Shown here: one piece after another, positions 42,371-51,200 of the stretch | Position numbering within the stretch: the stretch's first letter is position 1 | Layout: every line of letters begins with the position of its first letter | DNA from: CAZVYS01 sp964630755 | Lineage (GTDB): Bacteria > Patescibacteriota > Microgenomatia > UBA1400 > CG1-02-47-37 | Direction: 5' to 3' | Assembly: GCA_964630755.1 (NCBI GenBank) | Contig: CAZVYS010000002.1 | Coordinates: 23,936 to 87,935, forward strand | Length of the DNA stretch: 64,000 nucleotides | Made by a program: the position numbers and the translations under genes | The notes under the pieces: generated by a model | What the model was told of the DNA's origin: nothing | Databases searched by the model: none | Seen by the model: only the letters and a program-made list of their open reading frames with translations

Positions 42371-43489
42371 CTAACTCTGCACCCTCACCGGCATAATTAT
42401 ATGCAAAAAACCTTCGTCACTTGGGTCTTTAAACACCCCTGGGCTCAAAGCCCCAGTCATTGACAAGTTCAGCCTCTCTACCCCCATCACACTCAACACC
42501 TCAAGCAAATACCTACTATTAAAAGCAATCTCAGAATCTTCACCTTTTTTCTTCACCATCATCTCCACTTCGTTCTCACCCACTTGCGGCGCATTAGCCG
42601 ATATCATTAACTTTGATCCCACCAGCCTAAACTTAACAATATTGGCACTATCTCTAGCAAAAATGGCTGCTGCCCTCACCGCTTGAGTTAACTCTTCTTT
42701 ATCAAGCTCAATCGTTGTTCCTGAGCTTTCTGGAATTATCTTTTCATAGTCTGGAAAGTCTCCTTCAAGCAATCGCGTCACCACTTCCACTTTAGAAACC
42801 GACATAATCAACTGCTTTTCTTCGTCTGTTGCTGAAAGCATTACCTCTTCTCCTTGCTCCTCAGAAATAATCTTTGTTAACTCAACTAAAGCCTTTGCTG
42901 GCACCACTATCTCTTTTTTCTCTTTTACTCCTTTAATGCCTTTAATTTCTCCTACACTCAGCCTGTATCCATCTGTGGCCGCCATTCTTACCTTTGTCTT
43001 GCTAATCTCCATTTTTACTCCTGTAAAAATCGGCCTTGCCTCATCAACTCCTGCTGACAACGCCGTCTTTTCTATTATCTCTTTCAGTCCCTTGCTCTTT
43101 AATATTAATGAACTTTTCTCTTCGCCTTTCATGCTTGGTACTTCTGGAAACTCTTCTGCACTAATTCCATTAACCGCAGACTTATACCTCTCGCACCTCA
43201 CTTTTATTCTGTCCTCTTCCACTACTAGCTCGACCGTGCCTTGCGGCAATGATGAAACTAATTCAGAAAAAACCCGGGCCGGCACTGTTATCTGTCCTTG
43301 TTTTTCCACCTTTGCAGGAAGCCATAAATTCATTCCTGTTTCTAGGTTTGTGGCCGACAACTTTATCTTGTTTTTTTCTGTTTTAATTAAAATATTTGAC
43401 AAAACCGGCAGCTGTGCCTTACTAGCCACCAGCCTATTTACCGCCCCCACCCCTTTATTTAAATTTTCTTGTAGTAAACTCGCCTTCAT
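42371..43489 (-). CDS. dnaN: DNA polymerase III beta sliding clamp
   Basis: A 372-residue clamp of normal length with three repeats. N-terminal KASLLQENLNKGVGAVNRLV, domain 1 LPVLSNILIKTEKNKIKLSA, domain 2 with ATDGYRLSV, and the C-terminal PVRVQS that matches the usual PMR(L/V) ending. A Shine-Dalgarno-like aggagaa lies before the ATG. It is downstream of dnaA across a 192-base region with DnaA boxes, in the order expected around a bacterial origin. Confidence 0.96.
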   Translation of the reverse strand: MKASLLQENLNKGVGAVNRLVASKAQLPVLSNILIKTEKNKIKLSATNLETGMNLWLPAKVEKQGQITVPARVFSELVSSLPQGTVELVVEEDRIKVRCERYKSAVNGISAEEFPEVPSMKGEEKSSLILKSKGLKEIIEKTALSAGVDEARPIFTGVKMEISKTKVRMAATDGYRLSVGEIKGIKGVKEKKEIVVPAKALVELTKIISEEQGEEVMLSATDEEKQLIMSVSKVEVVTRLLEGDFPDYEKIIPESSGTTIELDKEELTQAVRAAAIFARDSANIVKFRLVGSKLMISANAPQVGENEVEMMVKKKGEDSEIAFNSRYLLEVLSVMGVERLNLSMTGALSPGVFKDPSDEGFLHIIMPVRVQS

Positions 43490-43585
43490 GTTATTCTCCT
43501 ATATTTTACAGTAGTAGTAATAGTAGGCAGTGTGTATATGTTCATTATAGCCTACTTTTTCCCTTGAATCTTTGGGAAACATTGT

Positions 43586-43675
43586 TGTTGATAATCACAC
43601 CTAGTTAGTGGATGATTTTGTGAACAAATTGTGGATAACTTAACACATTGTGGATAACCACCCAACTTATCCACA
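43586..43675. other. candidate replication origin (DnaA-box cluster)
   Basis: In the dnaA-dnaN interval, consensus 9-mers occur as TGTGGATAA at 43630-43638 and 43649-43657, and TTATCCACA at 43667-43675. A one-mismatch box TGTTGATAA lies at 43586-43594. A fifth box TTATCCACA lies upstream of dnaA at 45092-45100. The flanking sequence is AT-rich. Gene order rpmH-rnpA beside dnaA-dnaN supports an oriC call. A GC-skew minimum would confirm it. Confidence 0.75.
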
Positions 43676-43681
43676 ACACAT

Positions 43682-45073
43682 CTACCTTTCATATAACTGC
43701 TTTCTCAGCATCGTAATATCTACTCTTAACTGCTCAGACTTAGCCAGCAACTTAGAAACCTTGTCATGCCCGTGCATAATAGTGGTGTGATCTCTTCCTC
43801 CCAAAATTCTACCAATCTCTTTATAAGGAATCTGTAGCTCTTTTTTTAACAAATACATCACCATTTGTCTTGGTAAGGCCACCGACCGCAACCTTCTCCC
43901 CCCTTTAATTTCAACTACCTTCAACTGGTAATAATCAGCCACTTTTTTTACTATTTGCTTTGGGGTTATTCTTTGTCGCAATTCTGCCACCTCGCCGTTA
44001 ATTTTATTCAACAAAGCCGTCACCAACTCCTCTGTTAACGGTTCTTTGCGAGCGACCACCTCACTATTAAGTCGTAGTAACACCCCTTCAAGCTTTCTGG
44101 TTGACTCCACATTAGCCGCAATTACTTGAGCTACCTTCATAGGTAAGTCCATCCCCATTTGCTGAGCTTTTATTAGTAAAATTGCCGTTCTTAGTTCAAA
44201 GCCCGGCTCTTGGATATCAACAGTTAATCCCCCCTCAAATCTACTTCGCAACCTATCTTCAAGTCCAGCGATTTCGCTTGGCAGCCTATCAGAGGTTAAA
44301 ATTACCTGACCCCCTTCTTTATGTACTGCATTAAAAGTATGAAAAAACTCTTCTTGCACTGCCTCTTTTCCTCCAATAAACTGAACGTCATCAAGTAAAA
44401 GAGCTCTAGCCTTTCGATATTTTTGTCTAAACGCAGCTGTTGACTTGTTTCTAATTGCTTCAATAATTTCATTAGTAAACTCTTCCCCAGAACAATAAAC
44501 CAAAGCCGTGTCAGGATTTTTTTCAACGATTTTATGTCCAGTCGCTTGCATTAAGTGCGTTTTTCCTACCCCTACTCCACCGTAAATAAAAACCAAGTGG
44601 TAAACTAACCCGGGTTTTTTAGCCGCAGTCTTAGCAGCAGCATGAGCCACCTCATTACTTGAAGACACTGCGTAGTTTTCAAAGGTCAATCTCAGATTCA
44701 ACCCCGCCTTCATTGCCGCTGTTTCATACGCCTCTTTAGCCACCTGTTTAGTGTCAACCGAAAACAAATCACTTGATTCTTGAGAAACTTTTTTTATAAC
44801 CAAGCTATCTCTCGCCTGCTTAACTTCTAGTTCAACCTCGCACTTTTTTCCTAGTGCTTTTTCTGCCACAGCCTGGATTTGCCCCACATATCTTTCTCCG
44901 ACCTGGTTCTTATGGAAAATAGACGGACAATTAATCTTAAAAATCACTCGATCATTATTTAATTTTTTTATTCCACCAGCAGACAATGGAGAAACCCAAG
45001 TAGTAAAGTTTCCTGGCGATAAACTCAACTCCATCTCTGTTAAAACTGATGACCACAAGCTATCAAGCTTCAT
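43682..45073 (-). CDS. dnaA: chromosomal replication initiator DnaA
   Basis: A 463-residue initiator. Domain I about 1-75 (WSSVLTEMELSLSPGNFTTW), AAA+ domain about 130-340 with Walker A YGGVGVGKTHLMQA and Walker B ALLLDDVQFIGGKE and the arginine-finger segment LEDRLRSRFEGG, and domain IV with the DNA-binding signature LGGRDHTTIMHGHDKV near the C-terminus. The upstream DnaA box (45092) suggests autoregulation. No Shine-Dalgarno sequence is seen. Confidence 0.97.
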   Translation of the reverse strand: MKLDSLWSSVLTEMELSLSPGNFTTWVSPLSAGGIKKLNNDRVIFKINCPSIFHKNQVGERYVGQIQAVAEKALGKKCEVELEVKQARDSLVIKKVSQESSDLFSVDTKQVAKEAYETAAMKAGLNLRLTFENYAVSSSNEVAHAAAKTAAKKPGLVYHLVFIYGGVGVGKTHLMQATGHKIVEKNPDTALVYCSGEEFTNEIIEAIRNKSTAAFRQKYRKARALLLDDVQFIGGKEAVQEEFFHTFNAVHKEGGQVILTSDRLPSEIAGLEDRLRSRFEGGLTVDIQEPGFELRTAILLIKAQQMGMDLPMKVAQVIAANVESTRKLEGVLLRLNSEVVARKEPLTEELVTALLNKINGEVAELRQRITPKQIVKKVADYYQLKVVEIKGGRRLRSVALPRQMVMYLLKKELQIPYKEIGRILGGRDHTTIMHGHDKVSKLLAKSEQLRVDITMLRKQLYER

Positions 45074-45091
45074 AAGATATATTTACCCTAC

Positions 45092-45100
45092 TTATCCACA
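45092..45100. promoter_or_regulatory. DnaA box upstream of dnaA
   Basis: Perfect TTATCCACA 19 bases upstream of the dnaA start codon, in the position of autoregulatory boxes. Confidence 0.75.
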
Positions 45101-45123
45101 TCTCGTCAACACCAAGATTCCCC

Positions 45124-45202
45124 GAAGCTTTAGCTTCGCAGGGTCCGTTCTTGAAGTGTCAGCTTCGAGGCCAAACCCCTTTTGAAAGAAGAGGCCGGAC
45201 CC
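45124..45202. repeat. palindromic element cluster in the dnaA-rpmH interval
   Basis: A hairpin cgaagct-tt-agcttcg (45124-45139) is followed by an outer inverted repeat, gggtccg (45142) with cggaccc (ending 45202), enclosing an arm pair cttgaag and cttcgag. The same gtccgttcttgaag and cttcgag segments occur in valS at 53765. It lies just upstream of the rpmH promoter. Confidence 0.75.
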
Positions 45203-45205
45203 TTC

Positions 45206-45234
45206 TTAACATTAAGCCACAAATAAGTTATACT
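45206..45234 (+). promoter_or_regulatory. promoter of rpmH
   Basis: TTAACA (45206-45211), 17-base spacer, TATACT (45229-45234). The ATG at 45244 starts 10 bases after the -10 box, so the leader is at most a few bases. Confidence 0.6.
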
Positions 45235-45243
45235 ACTCCCCAT

Positions 45244-45381
45244 ATGCCAAAACGAACCTTTCAGCCAAAAAAGCGCCGACGTAAACGTCGACTTGGATTT
45301 CTAAAAAAAATGAGCACCAAAGCCGGCCGTAATACTCTAAAACGTCGCCGCACCAAAGGCCGCAAATCATTGTCTGCCTAA
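45244..45381 (+). CDS. rpmH: 50S ribosomal protein L34
   Basis: A 45-residue basic protein, [20 protein letters not shown], with [18 protein letters not shown] at the end: the normal L34 length and sequence. The start ATG 45244 is fixed by the conserved (M)xKRT(F/Y)QP N-terminus. The longer upstream frame is not coding. It is first in the rpmH-rnpA-yidD-yidC-jag cluster. Confidence 0.97.
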   Translation: MPKRTFQPKKRRRKRRLGFLKKMSTKAGRNTLKRRRTKGRKSLSA

Positions 45382-45416
45382 CACTTTTTAAGCGTATCTT
45401 ATTAAAAAAGTTTTCT

Positions 45417-45785
45417 ATGATTCCAAAACAACATCGTCTTCCAGGCCATCTTATCGCCACCACCCTTAACTCAAAAACCACCCTCCATTCCCCCTTTTTC
45501 AGCCTCAAAATAAAACCAACTGACAAGGCCGGGCCTTGTCAAGCCGCATTTATAGTTTCAACCAAGATCGGTAAACTAGCCGTCAACAGAAACAAGCTCA
45601 AACGCCAACTCAAGGCCGCTTTTTACCCTCATCTAAAGAACCTCAAACCCAACCATTACTTAGTCTTTCTAGCCAAACATCCTTTAAAACAGGCCGACTT
45701 CAAAACCATCAAAGCCAACATGGCCAGTCTTCTTAAAAAAGCAAAGCTTATTTCAAATGAAAAAAATATTTCTAAAAATCATTAA
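45417..45785 (+). CDS. rnpA: ribonuclease P protein component
   Basis: A 122-residue basic protein processing tRNA 5' ends together with RNase P RNA. It has the family segment IGKLAVNRNKLKRQLKAAFY (RNxxKR-type motif) at about 58-77. A 21-bp palindrome (45521-45541) encodes TDKAGPCQ in the N-terminal half, just before the FIVSTKIGK strand. It overlaps yidD by 29 bases. Confidence 0.92.
   Translation: MIPKQHRLPGHLIATTLNSKTTLHSPFFSLKIKPTDKAGPCQAAFIVSTKIGKLAVNRNKLKRQLKAAFYPHLKNLKPNHYLVFLAKHPLKQADFKTIKANMASLLKKAKLISNEKNISKNH
45521..45541. repeat. 21-bp palindrome inside rnpA
   Basis: Arms tgacaaggcc and ggccttgtca around a central g. Matches the palindrome in HMG-CoA reductase at 9689-9709 at all but one or two positions. 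Confidence 0.75.
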
Positions 45786-45972
45786 GGCCTACCAACGCTT
45801 AAGACCAAATGCCCCTGCCTGTAGGTTTTCACCCACTTGTTCTGTTTATTCTTATCAAGCTATAGACAAGTATGGTATATTAAATGGCGGCCTCTTGAGT
45901 CTCAAGAGGATTTTTAAATGCCATCCTTGGTCAAAGGGTGGGAAAGACGAGGTTCCGCAACTCCCCGTGTAA
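45757..45972 (+). CDS. yidD: membrane protein insertion efficiency factor YidD
   Basis: A 71-residue protein of the YidD family (RPNAPACRFSPTCSVYSYQA, GLLSLKRIFKCHPW). It supports membrane insertion with YidC, whose gene follows. The last residues (DEVPQLPV) and the TAA stop lie within a GGTTCCGAAC palindrome (45951-45982), so the native C-terminus has been replaced or trimmed. Confidence 0.93.
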   Translation: MKKIFLKIIKAYQRLRPNAPACRFSPTCSVYSYQAIDKYGILNGGLLSLKRIFKCHPWSKGGKDEVPQLPV

Positions 45973-45982
45973 GTTCGGAACC
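45951..45982. repeat. palindromic element supplying the yidD stop
   Basis: Arms ggttccgcaac and gttcggaacc. The yidD TAA stop (45970-45972) lies inside it. Confidence 0.8.
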
Positions 45983-45995
45983 CCTAAATATCGAC

Positions 45996-46032
45996 GCAGT
46001 TGTTATGAACTTCGTTCCAGTTCGTAACCTGC
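45996..46032. repeat. palindromic element, GCAGTTGT/ACCTGC type, before yidC
   Basis: Outer gcagttgt and acctgc with inner tatgaac and gttcgta arms. It ends 10 bases before the yidC ATG. Confidence 0.75.
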
Positions 46033-46042
46033 TCATTACATT

Positions 46043-46837
46043 ATGTGGCAAACTTTATTTTACCAACCCCTAGTTAACGCACTAGTCTTTTTTTACTTGG
46101 CTCTAGGCCAAAACCTTGGCTTTGCCATCATCGGCCTTACTTTATTTATCCGTGGTGCTCTCACTCCCCTCACCCTTCCTTCATTAAAGTCTGCTCAAAA
46201 ACTAAAAGAACTACAGCCAGAGCTGAAAAAACTCAAAGCCAAGCATGCTAATGACAAACAAGCCTTTGCGCAAGCACAGCTCAAGTTTTACCAGGAACGA
46301 GGAGTTAACCCAGCCGCTGGTTGCTTGCCCCAGATAATTCAACTAGTTGTTCTTATTGCTCTTTTTCAAGCTTTTAATCAAGTTCTTCAAGCCAATGGTG
46401 ACATTGTCCAAAACCTCAACCAAATTCTATACCCATCCTTAAAGCTCTCAAAAGACACAGTTATTAACACAACCTTTTCTTACCTAGATCTAACCAAGCC
46501 TGATACCATTTCCATCCCCGACATCAATATATTTTCATTTACTATCAATAAGCTTCCTGGCATCTTTTTAGTCCTAGCCGCCGCCTCTCAATTTGTTTCT
46601 TCAAAACTAATGATGCCTACAGCCAAGGCCTCTGAAGCAAAAGCCGGAAAAACCGAACCAGCCGGTGACGACATGGCTGCAGCCATGCAAACCCAAATGC
46701 TTTACTTCATGCCCATCATGACTTTATTTATCGGGTTTAGATTTCCTTCAGGGCTAATTCTTTATTGGCTCACCTTCTCGGTTTTTATGTTTGTTCAACA
46801 ATTATGGTTGAAAACCAAGGCCACGAACTCCAACTAA
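46043..46837 (+). CDS. yidC: membrane protein insertase YidC/Oxa1
   Basis: A 264-residue insertase of the short type without a periplasmic P1 domain. The core is NLGFAIIGLTLFIRGALTPL with the conserved Arg in the groove, then the cytoplasmic hairpin (LKELQPELKKLKAKHANDKQ), YQERGVNPAAGCLPQIIQL, and C-terminal helices (LYFMPIMTLFIGFRFPSGL). It integrates membrane proteins alone or with Sec. Palindromic elements flank it on both sides. Confidence 0.95.
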   Translation: MWQTLFYQPLVNALVFFYLALGQNLGFAIIGLTLFIRGALTPLTLPSLKSAQKLKELQPELKKLKAKHANDKQAFAQAQLKFYQERGVNPAAGCLPQIIQLVVLIALFQAFNQVLQANGDIVQNLNQILYPSLKLSKDTVINTTFSYLDLTKPDTISIPDINIFSFTINKLPGIFLVLAAASQFVSSKLMMPTAKASEAKAGKTEPAGDDMAAAMQTQMLYFMPIMTLFIGFRFPSGLILYWLTFSVFMFVQQLWLKTKATNSN

Positions 46838-46845
46838 ATATTGCC

Positions 46846-46874
46846 GCAGTTGTCCGATGTCACGTCGGGCCTGC
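46846..46874. repeat. palindromic element, GCAGTTGT/CCTGC type, before jag
   Basis: gcagttgt, inner tccgatgt and acgtcggg arms, then cctgc. It ends 7 bases before the jag ATG. Confidence 0.7.
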
Positions 46875-46881
46875 TTAATAT

Positions 46882-47382
46882 ATGAAAGCCAAGCTTAAAA
46901 AAATTACTCAAGATCTTCTTAAAAAACTTGACATCAAGGCTTCAAAAATAACCATTGTCAAAGACAAGGAAGACACTTATCAACTTGATTTAAAGCTAGA
47001 AGACCAAGACGCCGGTCTTCTAATTGGTTATCACGGCGACACTATCGCCGCCCTTCAACTAATTCTTGGTTTAATGCTCTATAAAAAAGATGGCTCCTGG
47101 TCTCGAGTGATTGTTAACATTGGTGACTATCGTCAAAAAAGACAAGAATCTTTGGAAAAAATGGCCGAAGATACTGTTAAAAGAGTCAAGTTTTCTGGCG
47201 AGCCAATTGCCTTATTTAATCTAAATCCATTCGAACGACGAGTTGTCCATCTTTACTTAGAAAACCATCCAGAGGCTCAATCTCAGTCAGAAGGAGAAGG
47301 CGGTAACCGCCATCTAATCGTCAGCCTAAAAGACTCAAGTGCTCAAAAACCTCCTCCTCCAGAAAATGAACCAAACGCTTAA
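46882..47382 (+). CDS. jag: Jag/KhpB-type KH-R3H RNA-binding protein
   Basis: A 166-residue protein. KH domain with LIGYHGDTIAALQLIL (GxxG loop at about 54-57) and an R3H domain (LNPFERRVVHLYLENHPEAQ, then GGNRHLIVSL). The N-terminal Jag-N domain of Bacillus SpoIIIJ-associated protein is absent. It is encoded after yidC as in most bacteria. It overlaps the RNase H gene by 17 bases. Confidence 0.9.
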   Translation: MKAKLKKITQDLLKKLDIKASKITIVKDKEDTYQLDLKLEDQDAGLLIGYHGDTIAALQLILGLMLYKKDGSWSRVIVNIGDYRQKRQESLEKMAEDTVKRVKFSGEPIALFNLNPFERRVVHLYLENHPEAQSQSEGEGGNRHLIVSLKDSSAQKPPPPENEPNA

Positions 47383-47782
47383 TATTTATACTGACGGCGG
47401 CGCTCGAGGCAATCCTGGACCAGCCGGTATTGGAGTTGTCATCAAAGATCAAAACAACAACCTTTTGCATCAATTTGGCCACACCATTGGCAAAGCCACC
47501 AACAATGTCGCCGAGTACCAAGGAGTTATTTTTGCCCTAGAACACTTAATTACTAATAACTTTAAACCAACAATCATTAATTTTTATCTAGACTCAACCT
47601 TGGTTGTTAACCAACTTAACGGGCTTTGGAAAGTTAAAGACTCCAACCTCAGAAAGCTAGTTATTAAAGTCCGCCAACTTGAAGCCGACTTAAAAGCTCA
47701 AATCAGCTACACTTCCATCCCTCGAGAAAAAAATTCCCAAGCAGACAGCTTATTGAATCAGGCACTTGACTCTTCCGCCTAA
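47366..47782 (+). CDS. ribonuclease H type I-like protein
   Basis: A 138-residue RNase H fold. IYTDGGARGNPGPAGIGVVI (first catalytic Asp, residue 8), AEYQGVIFALEHLI (Glu), FYLDSTLVVNQLNG (Asp) and the PREKNSQAD segment (final Asp). It removes RNA from RNA-DNA hybrids. The ATG at 47366 was chosen because it gives the family N-terminus; an upstream in-frame start at 47339 lies inside jag. The first Asp region (YTDGGARGNPG) is of the plant/archaeal-like rnhA subgroup. Confidence 0.9.
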   Translation: MNQTLNIYTDGGARGNPGPAGIGVVIKDQNNNLLHQFGHTIGKATNNVAEYQGVIFALEHLITNNFKPTIINFYLDSTLVVNQLNGLWKVKDSNLRKLVIKVRQLEADLKAQISYTSIPREKNSQADSLLNQALDSSA

Positions 47783-47783
47783 T

Positions 47784-47855
47784 GCTAATAGCTTGAGGGT
47801 GAATACCCTCAAATCTTCTTAAGTCTTTAATCGACTTTACCCGGCGAATGCCGGG
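47784..47855. repeat. 72-bp double-hairpin element, intergenic copy
   Basis: Hairpins gagggtgaataccctc and cccggcgaatgccggg with the same total length and spacing as the prgI/virB4 copies but different stem bases. The covariation indicates selection or conservation for hairpin structure. Confidence 0.9.
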
Positions 47856-48160
47856 CTAACTACAAACTACAGGACACTATTTTTATTAATCCAATCTCAG
47901 CAAAGCGATTTTTTTTACCCCAAGTATATTTCACATAAAAACGTAAGGACGAAAAAACCACCAAATATAGGGGAAATTCCTGGACATTATTGTCTGTTAA
48001 TTACAAACAAAAAAATGTACCAACTAGAACAAGATTCAAACAACTATCCATTTTTCTATTATTCTAGGCTCTTTTTAGAGTCGTATTATTTCCGCTTATT
48101 TTCCGCGCCTCTCGACTTGCTCCGGGGACAAGAATCAAGTAACATGAAATAAATACAGCC

Positions 48161-48198
48161 GCAGTTGTTCGGCAACTTCATCGTAGTTCCGAGCCTGC
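48161..48198. repeat. palindromic element, GCAGTTGT/CCTGC type
   Basis: gcagttgttcggcaac paired with gtagttccgagcctgc. Confidence 0.7.
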
Positions 48199-48223
48199 TC
48201 AACTGAGACAACTAAAAATAGCA

Positions 48224-48260
48224 GCAGTTGTTACGAACTTACGTAACGTTCTTAACCTGC
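48224..48260. repeat. palindromic element, GCAGTTGT/ACCTGC type, before the SDR-DUF4012 gene
   Basis: gcagttgttacgaac paired with cgttcttaacctgc. It ends 10 bases before the ATG at 48271, the same distance as the copy before yidC. Confidence 0.75.
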
Positions 48261-48270
48261 TCATACCAAA

Positions 48271-51200
48271 ATGCCTGCCAAAAAATCTAAAGCTCGACAC
48301 CACTCCTCCACCTCCTCACATCTGCCCACTGCCTTAGTAGCCGGAGCCGCCGGCTTTATTGGCTCTCATTTATGCGCCTCTCTTCTTCACCAAAACAGCC
48401 GGGTTTACGGCATTGACAACTGGACCACCGGCAAAAAACAAAACATCAAGCCTTTGTTAAAAAACAAAAACTTTGTTTTCATTGAACACGATCTCAATAA
48501 ACCTTTAAAAACCTCTTTACCTCAAGTTGACTACATTTTTCATCTAGCTGGTGTCGAAGCCTACATCAACGGCTTAGATGTCAGTCTAGAAACACTTCTA
48601 GTAAACTCACTTGGTACTCGCGAGCTATTAGAAATCAGCAAAAAACAAAATGCAAAATTTTTACTTGCCTCCACCACAGATATTTTTCAAGGATTTTTAT
48701 CTAGCTCAGACCTAGCTCACTACTATGGTTCAAATCACGCCAAAGAAGAAGCTTATTCTCATCACGAAGCCAAGCGTTTTTCTGAAGCCATTACTTTTGA
48801 ATATCTAAACCGCCATCAACTAGATGCCCGCATAGTTAGACTTGGTAATGTTTACGGCCCCAACATGGATCTAAAATCCGGCAATCAAATATCAAGGCTT
48901 TTAGTCGCAGCCAAAAAACAATCTCCTTTAAAAATTACCGGCCAGGGTTTAACTCAACTTTATCCCACCTATATTTCAGATATTATTTATGGCTTAACTA
49001 AAGCCATGTTTTCTCAAAGCTCTCACTCACATATTTACACCTTAGTTAATCCAGAAAAAACCACGGTCTTAAACTTTGCCTACAAACTAAAAGAGGCTTT
49101 GGATCAAAAAGATCTTAAAATAGAATTTATCAGCCAAGAAGAAGATTTTGTTAGCATTTCTTTAACCGATGAAATCATCAAGTCACAACAAAGCTTGGGT
49201 TGGGTTCCAAAAGTTAATCTTGAACAGGGGATTCAAAAAACCTTAGCTTGGCTAATGAAGGATGATGTTTCTTTGCCTAAAGACTCCAAAAAAACCAACC
49301 CACAACCAGAAGTTCAATACACACCAGAAGACCTAGGTATAAACCCAGCCTCTTCAACTGATTCAACTCAAACTCGGTCTTCAAAAAAACCATCTTTGCT
49401 AAAACCACCCAAGCTTAAGCTCAGTCTCCCTAAGCCTAAATTAAAAAATCCTTTTAAGGGCAGACCGATTAAATTGTCTTTAAAGCCCTCAAAAAAAAAG
49501 TTATCCAAAAGATCTAAAATAATAATTATCAGCTTAATGTTGCTGATATGCTATCTGCTAACTCCTATTATTGCCATGGCCGGTTTAACCTATTCTGGCC
49601 TAAACTCAATCAAAAAAGCTTCCCAAAACCTAGACTTAACTCAAATCGAGGAACTAGTTGAGCTAACTTCTTCTGCTGAAAAAAAGTTTACTTTAAGCAG
49701 AAAGTTACTTCGGCGAACTCAACTTACTTTTAAACTAACTGGCCTTAAGTCATTAGCTGAAAATCTTGACCGTCTGCTTTACATCGGTAGTAAGCTTAGT
49801 CTAGGAGCTGTTCATTTGGCCGAAGCAGGGGACTCAGGCACCGCGCTCACCAAAATAGTTTTTCACCACCAAGAAGGCAATCTAAATCAAGCCTTAAAAT
49901 TAATTCAACTTAGCCTTGACCAAGCTTATTCAGAACTTTCATTTGTCGAATCTGAACTTCAAAGCGGCAAGCAGCTTGATCTTGATCTTTCTACTTCTTT
50001 AACCCAAAGACTACAACAACTAACTACCAACTTGCCCAACCTACGCTACAAAATCAATCAAATTCGGACTGTTTTACCCCTAGTTCCAAACTTCATAGCT
50101 CAAGATACCAAAAAAACCTACCTGCTCTTATTTCAAAATTCTGCCGAACTTCGACCAACTGGTGGTTTTATTGGCTCGTATGGCTTACTTACTTTTGAAA
50201 AAGGCAAGCTTCTAGATTTTAATGTCGAAGACATTTATGCAGCCGATGGTCAACTCAAGGGCTATGTCGAACCTCCAAAGCCCATCAAAGACTTTTTAGG
50301 TGAAAGCACCTGGTATTTCCGTGATAGTAACTGGGATCCAGATTTTTCTATCTCAGCTCAGCGAGCCGAATGGTTTTTAAGCAAGACTACTAGCCGCAAT
50401 GTTGATGGCGTTATTGCCGTTAACTTGCCTGCTGTCAAAGAAATACTCAAAGCTACTGGCACTATTACTCTTAATGACTACAACGAAGAGGTTAATAGCA
50501 GCAACCTTTTTGAGCTAGCTGAATATCACTCAGAAATAGATTTTTTCCCTGGATCTACTCAAAAAAAAGACTTTTTAGGCTCCTTGGCTAGAGAAATTTT
50601 TGATAAAATTCAAAGCTCTAACAGCTCTGAATTATTAAAATTTGCCCAAAGCCTAGAAACCGCTCTTACTCAAAAACAAATCTTAGTTTACCTGCACGAT
50701 CTAGACTCACAAAAACTACTTCTTGAGCAAAACTGGGCTGGAACTATTTTAGAGCCTCAACTTACTTCTTCTCAAAACCAACCCATTACTCTTGACTATT
50801 CATACTTTGTTGATGCCAATTTAGGCATTAATAAGGCCAACTATTTTCTAAAGAAAAATCTTCAACATCAATTAACTATTCTCAAAAACAAAGAAATGCT
50901 AGCCGTCTCAACCCTGTCTTTTAATAACCAATCTCCAGCCGATGCTTGGCCAGGAGGAATTTATCGAAGTTATTTAAGAAACTATTTACCCACAAACTCT
51001 GAGCTAATTTCAGTTAAGATAGGGGAAGACAAACTTGATATCGATGACGACATTGATCTAGAGGCAGTCGGAGAACACCTCGTTATTGGTTTCCCAGTCA
51101 CTGTTCCGGTCAAAAACAGCCTTGATGTTGAAATTACTTATCGATTGCCAGATGTTCTTGAGTTTAAAAACAATCAAGGTCAACTGGCCGTTGTTATTCC

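Larger units (their letters stand above)
47783..48270. other. 488-base intergenic region carrying three palindromic elements
   Basis: The only gene-free stretch over 300 bases. It holds a 72-bp double-hairpin element (47784-47855) and two GCAGTTGT elements (48161-48198, 48224-48260). The middle (about 47860-48155) is AT-rich and contains a segment gtaaggacg-aaaaaacc and a small hairpin cttgctccggggacaag (about 48115-48131). No tRNA, tmRNA, SRP or RNase P signature is recognised. An unrecognised small RNA is possible. Confidence 0.6.
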
